DNA from: an uncultured Mycoplasma sp.
Lineage (GTDB): Bacteria; Bacillota_I; Bacilli_A; Mycoplasmatales; Mycoplasmoidaceae
Length of the DNA: 8,282 bases
Assembly (NCBI GenBank): GCA_947177535.1
Contig: CAMWUV010000021.1
Coordinates: forward strand, 1 to 8,282
Direction of reading: 5' to 3'
Positions 1 to 6,201 of the stretch are shown here, one piece after another. The notes under the pieces were generated by a model. It made no database searches. It worked only from the letters and a program-made list of their open reading frames with translations, and was not told the DNA's origin. Every line of letters begins with the position of its first letter. Positions within the stretch are counted from its first letter, which is position 1. A program made the position numbers and the translations under genes.

Positions 1-107
1 TAGACAGATAATGAAGTAACATTTTCTATAAAAAATTTAAAAATATAAATAATTTTTTTTATGACTTTTTATAATTTATATGTGACTTTTAAACATAAGG
101 TAAAAAT
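1..107 (+). promoter_or_regulatory. Leader and putative promoter of the hisS-aspS-trmB operon
   Basis: All three plus frames hit a stop within the first 60 bases, so at most the last few codons of an upstream gene could lie here. An AT-only inverted repeat (30-37 pairing with 51-58, ending in T8) could be a weak terminator for that gene. TATAAT at 70-75 is a perfect -10 box, but no good -35 stands 17 bases upstream, which is common in Mollicutes. AAGG at 97-100 is a Shine-Dalgarno site seven bases before the hisS ATG. The octamer TGACTTTT occurs at 62-69 and 83-90, 21 bases apart, on either side of the -10. The leader is too short for a T-box riboswitch. Promoter assignment is inference from motif and position. 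Confidence 0.45.
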
Positions 108-1379
108 ATGATTAACCAAAAACCAAGAGGTACATTTGATTTATTTGGGGAAGAAGTAGAATTATTTAATATAATTTGTGAAAATTTAAAAAAAATTTCA
201 AAAGTATTTAATTTCAAAGAAATTATTACCCCAATTTTTGAACACAAAGAATTATTTGTGAGAAATATTGGAAGTTCTAGTGATATTGTTACAAAAGAAT
301 TTTATGACTTTAAAGATAAATCTAACCGTGATTTAGTTTTAAGACCTGAAAATACAGTAGGTGTAATTAGAAGTGTTGTAGAAAACAAAATATTAAGCAC
401 AAACCCCCTACCAATTAAACTTTTTTATTTAGGTCCAATGTTTAGATATGAAAGGCCACAAAAAGGAAGAACTCGTCAGTTTTTTCAATTTGGAGTTGAA
501 TACATTGGTATTAAAAATGTTTATCAACAAGTTGAAATGATTCTTATGAGTAATGAAATATTAAAATCTTTTGGAATTTTAAAGTATGAAATTAAAATTA
601 ACTATATTGGTGATTTTGAAACTAGAACTAAATGAATTAATGAGTTAAAAAAATATTTTTTAAAATATAAAAAAGAATTAACACAAGACTCAATTAATAG
701 ATTAGATAAAAATCCCTTACGAATTCTTGATGATAAAGTTGATGGAGAAAAAGAATTTGTAAAAAAAGCACCTAAAGTTAAAGATTTTTTTAATGATAAT
801 GAAAAAAAGGAATTTAATGACATTCAAGAAGTTTTAAAATCTTTAAATATAAACTTTAAAATAGATGAAACTTTAGTAAGAGGATTAGATTATTATTCAG
901 GATTAGTTTTTGAATTTGTAAGTACTTCAAATCAATTAACAGGCCAATCAACTTTAATAGGTGGAGGAAAATACCAAAATTTAATTAAAGAAATGGGATT
1001 AAATGTTAATCATGATTGCATTGGTTTTGCATTAGGAATTGAAAGAATTGCTATTGCAATTAATGAAGAGAATAAAACAGATTTAGAAAACAAAATACAA
1101 GTTTATGTGGCATCAGTGGGTGATACTGCAAAAAATTCTATAAAATTAATACAAGAATTAAGATCAAATGCAATTATAACTGAATCAAATTATGAGATTA
1201 CTAAGTTGGAAAAACATTTTAAATATGCTGAAAAATTTAATCCAGACATAATTATTATTTTGGGTGAAAAAGAATTAAAAGAAGAAAGTGTTATCTTAAA
1301 GGATCAAAAAAATCAAAAAAGTAAAAAAATTAAAATAAATAATTTAATTGAAGAAATTAAAAATATTTTTAGAGAATAA
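108..1379 (+). CDS. hisS: Histidine--tRNA ligase (HisRS)
   Basis: A cytosolic class II aminoacyl-tRNA synthetase that charges tRNA-His using ATP. The 423-residue product has the usual length. Seen in order: the N-terminal PRGTFDLFG segment and motif 1 region (about residues 5-45), motif 2 with FRYERPQKGRTRQF around 112-125 (catalytic Arg113), the HisRS-specific VRGLDYYSG histidine-binding loop at about 257-265, GGGKY just after it, and motif 3 GFALGIERI at 306-314 (Arg313). The C-terminal 100 or so residues (from IQVYVASVG) match the anticodon-binding domain. TGA at 633-635 is read as Trp; under the standard code the gene would appear split at this point. The start is supported by AAGG at 97-100 and by the family N-terminus. 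It heads an operon with aspS, a pairing also found in Bacillus. Confidence 0.97.
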
Positions 1380-1414
1380 TTTTATTTGAAAACAAAAGAA
1401 AAAAAGGTTTTTTT

Positions 1415-3157
1415 ATGGAAAAAAATAATGTTATATATTGTGGGAATGTTAGCGAAAAATATTTAAATAAAGAAATTTGTGTAAAAGGTTGAATTAAAAA
1501 AAATCGTAAACTTGGTTCATTAATTTTTATTGATGTTTATGATATTACTGGAATTGTACAAGTTGTAGTTGAAGAAAAAAATCCTTATTTTGATGAGTGT
1601 TTAAAAACTCCTAAAGAGTCTGTGATTGCAGTTGAAGGTATTGTTAGAAAAAGAAGTAATGTTAATAAAGAACTAAAAACAGGTCAATTTGAAATAGACT
1701 TAAAATCTTTTCAAGTTTATTCAAAATCAAAATTACCACCTTTTTTAATTCAAGATGAAACTGATGGTTTAGAAGATTTAAGGCTAAAATACCGATATTT
1801 AGATTTGCGAAGACCAATTGTTAGATCTAATATTATTAATCGTTCAAAAATTATTAATTTAATTAGAAGTTTTTTTATTAATAATGATTTTAATGAAATT
1901 GAAACACCTTATTTATCTAAACAAACTCCAGAAGGAGCAAGAGACTATCTTGTTCCAACAAGAAGTAAAAAATTTTTTGCTCTTCCCCAATCTCCACAGA
2001 TTTATAAACAATTATTAATGATTGGTGGAATGAATCGTTATTTTCAAATTGTTAGATGTTTTAGAGATGAAGATTTAAGAGCTGATAGACAACCTGAATT
2101 TACACAATTAGATGTTGAGACTTCATTTTTAGATGCAGTACAAATTCAAACAATTATTGAAGAACTTTTAGTTTATATATTTAAAGAATTTTTAAACATT
2201 AATCTAAAAACACCTTTTTTAAGAATGAAATATAGTGATGCAATGGAAAACTATGGCTCAGATAAACCTGATTTGAGATTTGAAAATAAAATAATGAATT
2301 TAACACCATACTTTCAAAATACCAAATTTAAAATTTTTAAAAATATTTATGATTCTAAAAAAAGAATTGGTGGATTATTTTTACAAGATTTAATTTCAAA
2401 AAATGAAATAAAAAAATTAGAGAAAGTAGCTAATGATAATAAATCAAAAGGATTAGCATACTTATTTATAAAAAACAAAAAAATAGAAAGTGGATCAATT
2501 GCTAGTGTAATTGAAAAAGAAATTATTGAAAAAATTTGTAATGATAATAATTTAATTGAAGGTACTTTATTTTTCATAGCAGATGATAGTGAAATAACTT
2601 TACAAGCATTGGGAGCTGTTAGAAAAGAATTTTTAAATGTTTCTAATAAGATTGTTATAAAGCAAGATTTTGCATTTTTATGAGTTGTAGATTGACCACT
2701 ATTTGAGTATAGTGAAACAGAAAATCGCTATGTTTCTGCACACCACCCTTTTACTATGCCACAAAAAGAATGAGTAAATAATTTTGAAAAAAACCCTAAA
2801 GAAACATTAGCAGAAGCATATGATATTGTTTTAAATGGTTATGAAATTGGTGGAGGATCAATTAGAATTTATGATACAGATTTACAAACTAGAATTTTTA
2901 AATTTTTAGGATTATCAGAAAAAGAAATTAATGATAAATTTGGTTTTATTATTAATGCTTTTTCATATGGTGTTCCCCCACATGGTGGAATTGCTTTAGG
3001 TTTAGAAAGACTTTTAATGATTATGCTAAAAACTAATAATATTAGGGATGTTATTGCATTTCCAAAAAGTTCAAGTGGAACTGATTTATTATTTGAAACA
3101 CCATCTGATGTTTCAGATAAATCATTAAAAGAATTGGGAATTAAATTAGAAAAATAA
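1415..3157 (+). CDS. aspS: Aspartate--tRNA ligase (AspRS), bacterial type
   Basis: A cytosolic class II synthetase that charges tRNA-Asp. The 580-residue length matches the bacterial form with its GAD insertion domain. The N-terminal OB-fold anticodon-binding domain (about 1-105) contains LGSLIFIDVYD. RLKYRYLDLRRP starts at 123, TPEGARDYLVPTR forms the flipping loop, and QSPQ follows. Motif 2 is CFRDEDLRADRQPEFTQ from 215, with Arg217. The GAD-like insert spans roughly 280-420. Motif 3 is GVPPHGGIALGLERL from 519, with Arg532. Several TGA codons encode Trp in the C-terminal third. The start at 1415 gives the expected MEKNNVIYCG N-terminus and follows AAAGG at about 1403-1407, seven bases away. 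Leu in the KLGSL loop matches the residue of tRNA-Asp-specific (discriminating) enzymes such as that of E. coli. That it charges only tRNA-Asp is inferred from this one position. Confidence 0.97.
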
Positions 3158-3160
3158 ACT

Positions 3161-3808
3161 ATGGGTAGACTGAGAAAAAATTCTTTTTTTGAACAAAAAG
3201 TATTTAATAATAAAGATTATTACATTGGAGCACCAACAAGTTATAAAGCTTTTTGAAATCAATTTATTTTTAAAAATAACAATCCAATTGAAATTGAAAT
3301 TGGTAGTGGAAAAGGAACTTTTATTTTTCAAAAAGCTTTGAAAAATCCTAATATTAATTTTGTTGCAATTGATAAGTATCCAACAATTTTGAGTAAACTA
3401 ATTAATAAATTAGAAAATACTGAAAAAATAAACAATTTAAAAATAATAGATGTTGATGCAAAGATACTTGATAATGTTTTTAATGAAAATGAAATTAGTA
3501 AAATTTATTTAAATTTTTTAGATCCATGACCTAAAAAACATCATGAAAAGTTTCGAGTTACTAATCCTTATTTTTTAAATATTTTTTTGAAATTATTATC
3601 AGTAAATGGAACAATAGAATTTAAAACTGACAACATTGATTTTTTTAATTATTCTTTAAAAGTTATTCGTGAATTAAATTTAAATTTAATTTTTGCAACA
3701 AAAAATTTATATAACTTAAATAATATTGATAATGTTCAAACAGAATATGAAAAAAAATGAATTAAAAAAGGTTGTAAAATTAATAAATTGATCATATGAA
3801 AAAAATAA
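3161..3808 (+). CDS. trmB: tRNA (guanine-N7-)-methyltransferase TrmB
   Basis: A SAM-dependent enzyme that makes m7G46 in the variable loop of tRNAs. The 215-residue length is typical. Visible motifs: the SAM-binding loop EIGSGKG (Gly48, Gly50, Gly52), the acidic end of beta-2 (VAIDKY, Asp71), the signature LDPWPKKHHEKFR starting at Leu120 (catalytic Asp121; Trp123 is a TGA codon at 3527-3529), FKTDN at 154-158, and the C-terminal TEYEKKW at about 194-200. The start at 3161 gives MGRLRK, matching the MRxRxK start of the family. It lies three bases after the aspS stop, so expression probably depends on translational coupling; no strong Shine-Dalgarno site is visible. Four TGA codons read as Trp explain why only fragments are open under the standard code. 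Downstream, gene content becomes degraded. Confidence 0.95.
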
Positions 3809-3894
3809 AGTTTTAATTGGACTAATATTATAAAAACAAGAATTAGAAAAACCATCTTACTAGAGAAAAGACACTATAAATTGGATTTTAGAAT

Positions 3895-4150
3895 ATGATA
3901 GTTTTTTATATAACAACAAAAAATCAAAATAATGATATGGAATCAAAAGTGGTTTTTTGCAGAAATTGGGAATTGTCAATTATTGGTTCAGTAACTGTTG
4001 AGACTTGTTTTATGAAGAAAAAAATTTATAACTAGTAATTATGTTGAAATAACAAAAAACAATAATTTAATAATCACTTCATTTATAAATAAAAGAACAA
4101 TCTGATTGAGATTTTGTGGAAAATTATATAAAACTATTATCTTGATCTAA
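3895..4150 (+). pseudogene. Small ORF broken by a frameshift at an A7 run (unrecognised)
   Basis: An ATG at 3895 opens 46 codons to TAG at 4033-4035. The +1 frame is open across the junction and continues for about 38 further codons to TAA at 4148-4150. Joining them at the seven-A run 4018-4024 gives about 84 residues. The upstream part contains VVFCRNWELSIIGSVTVE and the downstream part reads NYVEITKNNN followed by INKRTIWLRFCGKLY, with TGA as Trp. Both halves look protein-like rather than random. There is no clear signal peptide or membrane segment, and I do not recognise the family. In-frame sequence just upstream (3809-3889), after the trmB stop, is also open but has no good start, so the relic may once have been longer. 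It could be a decayed gene, a phase-variable gene, or a product of a homopolymer sequencing error. Confidence 0.4.
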
Positions 4151-4185
4151 ATCTAAAAATTTTATTTAAATAAAGTTATTAATAA

Positions 4186-4229
4186 AAATTCTAATTTTTC
4201 TAATAAGTGTTTTAATTAAATTAGAATTT
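4186..4229. repeat. 12-bp perfect inverted repeat with 20-base loop
   Basis: AAATTCTAATTT at 4186-4197 is the exact reverse complement of 4218-4229. It lies between two broken plus-strand genes. On the minus strand the stem is followed by a short T run; on the plus strand only by scattered Ts. It may act as a weak bidirectional terminator. In sequence this AT-rich, a 12-bp match with a loose loop length can arise by chance, so support is limited. Confidence 0.35.
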
Positions 4230-4528
4230 ACTTTTATATAAAATTTATTTATGGAATTTAGTATTAAAAAAAACATATCTCTTGCAGTAAGGTTTAGTCA
4301 GTTAAAACTACCATGATGAATACTAATTATTCCCATATTTAATTGCGCAGTTTACATATCTATTTTTAAATCATGATTTGCTGAATTCACTGATAGAGAA
4401 TTTATGACTTTTTACTACAGTAAAGAGCAATTTAAAACTATTGGTATTCAAATATTATTGTTTTTTATATTTATTCTTTTTTCTTTTATTTACTTTTTTA
4501 GCATTGATTGAGATAGTTATAATTTAGG

Positions 4529-4535
4529 TTTTTTT
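4529..4535 (+). repeat. T7 tract near the first frame switch
   Basis: A run of seven Ts lies where the membrane-protein reading moves from the frame of ATG 4251 to the next frame. Frame B opens at 4528, after a TAG in that frame at 4525-4527, and reads a plausible FFSWWTLFIF segment straight away. The overlap of the two frames spans 4528-4616, so the exact slip point is inferred. Confidence 0.4.
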
Positions 4536-4723
4536 CTCATGGTGAACTTTATTTATTTTTTTAAGTTTTTTTATTCTTTGCAACTTAACTTATTATCCAA
4601 TTATTATCAACTCTAGACCAAAAAAAGTTATATCTTTATATAAAGAACATTGCTATCTTCAAAACTTTTTTGATTTTGATTTTGATACTTGCAATGAAGA
4701 TTTAATTAATTACAAAATAAAAA

Positions 4724-4732
4724 TTTTTTTTT
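4724..4732 (+). repeat. T9 tract at the second frame switch
   Basis: Nine Ts end directly at the TAG (4732-4734) that closes frame B. Reading one base earlier through the run restores the original frame and gives FLGIKFNFFDPNYY. The overlap of the two open frames is only 4710-4731, so the slip point is well located in or next to this run. Confidence 0.5.
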
Positions 4733-5283
4733 AGGAATTAAGTTTAACTTTTTTGATCCAAATTATTATTCACTTTATTCTCTTTTTAATTCTGATTTAG
4801 AACTTGCAGAAAAAATTAGAGAAGCAGATGTTGATATCATGAATAAACATTTTATATTTCCACAAAGAATATGAATAGAACAAGACAAAAAACCAATTAG
4901 TAAAGACCCACCTGTTGGTTTTTGATTTAATTATTTATTTTCATTAGGTTTTTGATTTTTAGGAATTTTAAGTTTAATTTACAATTTATTAAAAGTAAAA
5001 GATGATTTTTTAAAAAAAATAAATATTATTGGTAGTGTTTATTCTGTTTTTTGATTTTTAGTAAACATATTATCAATATTATTAATTTTTCCTATAATTA
5101 GTCAGTCTAGTTTTTTACATTTATCTCAGTCATTTTCAGAAATAGAAAAATATTTAATAAGAATTACTATTTTATTAGCTATCAATATAGTTTATATAAA
5201 TATTATTGGATTATGTTTAAGTGTTATTGTTAAAAATCATTTAATTCCTTAAACTATTTAACAATTACCATTTTGTTTAGTAG

Positions 5284-5487
5284 TTACTTTTTAATACCAA
5301 TAAAATTATCTTTATAGCTATTCATATTTTTTAAATCAAACTTATCTTGATTTACATAAATAAAATTATATTTTTTAGAAGTACTTTCATAGATAAAAAT
5401 TGAATCAATTATACTTCTGACAGTAACCAATGATTTTCACACTATCAAAATTATATGTTTTATTAGCTTAATGTACTGTTTAAAATA
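5284..5487 (-). pseudogene. C-terminal relic of a minus-strand gene (unrecognised)
   Basis: On the minus strand 67 sense codons run from a stop at 5488-5490 to a TAA at 5284-5286, with one TGA read as Trp. Codon use looks coding (mostly A or T in third position, many gat, aaa, gaa, ttt). The product contains ILIVWKSLVTVRSIIDS, a hydrophobic stretch, then YNFIYVNQDKFDL and a C-terminal NFIGIKK. No usable ATG lies near its 5' end. A second frame just upstream (ATG at about 5507 on the minus strand, MLIIEFNIL) could be the missing N-terminal piece after a frameshift. The plus strand here is full of stops in all frames. Function unknown. The call rests on an open length that would be uncommon by chance at this base composition, not on homology. 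Confidence 0.35.
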
Positions 5488-5540
5488 TTAAACTCAATTA
5501 TCAACATAAATTTTAAATATTTTGATGGTGCATTAAACTA
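5463..5540. repeat. Imperfect inverted repeat at the edge of the minus-strand relic
   Basis: The segment 5463-5492 resembles the reverse complement of about 5512-5540. The best-matching parts are TTAATG and AAAATATT, with several differences, some of which would be G-U pairs in the plus-strand RNA, and one small gap. The loop is about 19 bases. It overlaps the 5' end of the minus-strand relic. It could be a hairpin or the remnant of a duplicated and inverted segment; AT richness weakens both readings. Confidence 0.25.
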
Positions 5541-5674
5541 CTAATTAATTTTCAAATACTAATAAAAGTTTGTTATTGTTTTAGTTTTTTATGAAATAGA
5601 AAATATTTAAATTTAATAAAATATTCAAAAAATTATTTCAAATAAATTTATTAATTAATAAATTTTTCTTATTA
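5541..5674. other. Gene-free, AT-only spacer before the rpmG operon
   Basis: No reading frame of useful length is visible on either strand. The stretch is nearly all A and T and contains a perfect 22-bp palindrome at 5644-5665 (listed separately). It marks the end of the degraded island and the upstream side of the rpmG promoter. Confidence 0.6.
5644..5665. repeat. Perfect 22-bp palindrome at the -35 position
   Basis: The two 11-base halves, centred between 5654 and 5655, are exact reverse complements with no loop (AAATTTATTAA and TTAATAAATTT). It spans the place where the -35 of the rpmG promoter would be and ends nine bases before the TATAAT. A palindrome without a loop suits a dimeric DNA-binding protein better than an RNA hairpin. 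Being purely A/T, it has an appreciable chance of arising randomly somewhere in 8 kb. Confidence 0.3.
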
Positions 5675-5680
5675 TATAAT
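5651..5680 (+). promoter_or_regulatory. Putative promoter of rpmG-secE-nusG
   Basis: TATAAT at 5675-5680 is a consensus -10. A weak -35 (TTAATT, 5651-5656) stands 18 bases upstream. Transcription would begin around 5686-5690, leaving a leader of 40-45 bases to the preferred rpmG start. It is the only good -10 before this operon. Confidence 0.5.
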
Positions 5681-5694
5681 TACTTTAGTGAACC

Positions 5695-5715
5695 AACCCT
5701 TAGTGGGTTTTTTTT
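5695..5715 (+). terminator. Terminator-like hairpin in the rpmG leader
   Basis: AACCC (5695-5699), loop TTAGT, GGGTT (5705-5709), then an unbroken T tract through 5715. This is the shape of a short intrinsic terminator on the plus strand; the minus strand lacks a T tract after the stem. It is one of very few GC-paired hairpins in the window. It lies downstream of the TATAAT and directly before an ATG at 5716, so it would be inside the operon's own leader if that promoter is used. It could stop readthrough from the degraded island or act as an attenuator. TTAGTG occurs twice here (5685-5690 and 5700-5705). Confidence 0.5.
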
Positions 5716-5730
5716 ATGTCACACAAAAAT

Positions 5731-5877
5731 ATGGCAAAGACAGTAATAATGATATGTGAAGATTGTTTATCTAGAAATTATAAAACAAAAACAAATTCAG
5801 CTAGAAAAGAAAGACTTGAATTAAATAAGTTTTGTTATAAATGTAATAAGAAAACTTTGCATAAAGAAACAAGGTAA
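5731..5877 (+). CDS. rpmG: 50S ribosomal protein L33
   Basis: A small protein of the large ribosomal subunit near the E site. From ATG 5731 it is 48 residues, the family norm, and places the first Cys at residue 9 as in Bacillus L33. The zinc-ribbon cysteines are present as CEDC (9 and 12) and CYKC (35 and 38), so this is the zinc-binding form. The end [10 protein letters not shown] is the conserved L33 C-terminus. An in-frame ATG at 5716 would add MSHKN, but it abuts the T tract of the hairpin; neither start has a recognisable Shine-Dalgarno site. The gene is five bases from secE, the usual order rpmG-secE-nusG. Confidence 0.93.
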   Translation: MAKTVIMICEDCLSRNYKTKTNSARKERLELNKFCYKCNKKTLHKETR

Positions 5878-5882
5878 AAATT

Positions 5883-6167
5883 ATGAATGATGAAAAAAAT
5901 AAAAGTTTATTTGGCAACAATAACAATCAAAATGAAATTGAAAAAAAAGAAAAAATAGTTGTTGATTTAAAAAAAGAATCTAAATTGAATAAAGCAAAAA
6001 AAGAAAATAAATTTAAAAAATTCTTTTTTGGAATTGGTAAAGAATTTCAAAGAGTTACCTGAACATCAAAAAAAGAATTAGCGTCAAATTTTTTAATAAT
6101 AATTGTAGTCATAGTTTTTTTTGGAGTAATTTTTACATTAATTGGATTAGCACTAACAATTGCTTAG
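5883..6167 (+). CDS. secE: Preprotein translocase subunit SecE
   Basis: The essential small membrane subunit of the SecYEG channel. The 94-residue protein has a charged Asn/Lys/Glu-rich cytosolic extension (about 1-48), the amphipathic SecE motif KEFQRVTWTSKKEL (about 53-66; Trp60 is a TGA codon at 6060-6062), and one membrane helix (about 69-93, FLIIIVVIVFFGVIF onward) reaching the C-terminus. Single-span SecE of this plan is normal for Gram-positive relatives; the N-terminal extension is longer than the roughly 60-residue Bacillus form. The Pro usual in the TWPSKKE motif is Thr here. AAGG at the end of rpmG (5871-5874) is a Shine-Dalgarno site eight bases before the ATG, implying coupled translation. 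nusG follows after 34 bases. Confidence 0.93.
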
Positions 6168-6189
6168 ACAATAGATTTTATATATATTG

Positions 6190-6195
6190 AGGGAG
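6190..6195 (+). promoter_or_regulatory. Shine-Dalgarno site of nusG
   Basis: AGGGAG lies six bases before the ATG at 6202. It is the strongest ribosome-binding site in the window and fixes the nusG start. Confidence 0.8.
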
Positions 6196-6201
6196 ATAAC
6201 A

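Larger units (their letters stand above)
4251..5252 (+). pseudogene. Polytopic membrane protein with two frameshifts (unrecognised)
   Basis: Three overlapping open stretches form one membrane protein of about 330 residues. Frame A runs from ATG 4251 to TAG 4614-4616. Frame B is open from 4528 to TAG 4732-4734. Frame A resumes from 4710 and ends at TAA 5250-5252. The switches fit a one-base gain near the T7 run 4529-4535 and a one-base loss in the T9 run 4724-4732, so they cancel. About six hydrophobic segments are visible: near PWWILIIPIF, IQILLFFIFILF, WWTLFIFLSFF, FNYLFSLGFWFLG, FWFLVNILSILL and ITILLAINIVY. A hydrophilic loop with ADVDIMNKHFIFPQR separates segments three and four. The last part (ATG 4839 onward, 137 codons) is the best preserved and could be called as a gene by itself. 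No transporter or enzyme motif was recognised. A TATAAA at 4237-4242, just upstream of the start, leaves almost no room for a leader, and no Shine-Dalgarno site is seen. Confidence 0.6.

Noticed and set aside
1..107. T-box or other riboswitch before hisS
   Set aside because: The leader after the putative start site is under 30 bases and shows no T-box sequence or specifier stem.
633..635. Premature stop in hisS (and similar TGA codons in aspS, trmB, secE, nusG and the glycosyltransferase)
   Set aside because: These TGA codons sit in conserved frames, several at invariant Trp positions, so they are sense codons under genetic code 4 and not nonsense mutations.
602..823. Minus-strand open frame inside hisS
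   Set aside because: It lies opposite a continuous, motif-bearing HisRS reading frame and has no family resemblance; an antisense shadow.
2347..2577. Minus-strand open frame inside aspS
   Set aside because: Antisense to the GAD-like insertion domain of AspRS, which is continuous with conserved motifs on either side.
3146..3331. Minus-strand open frame over the aspS-trmB junction
   Set aside because: Opposite the conserved TrmB N-terminus and SAM-binding loop; low-complexity product.
3809..3837. Possible terminator after trmB (GTTTTAAT against ATTATAAAAC)
   Set aside because: Imperfect, nearly all A-T pairs and not followed by a T tract.
3809..5690. Insertion sequence, CRISPR array or tRNA in the gene-poor island
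   Set aside because: No spaced direct repeats, no terminal inverted repeats with a transposase motif, and no cloverleaf-like segment were seen.
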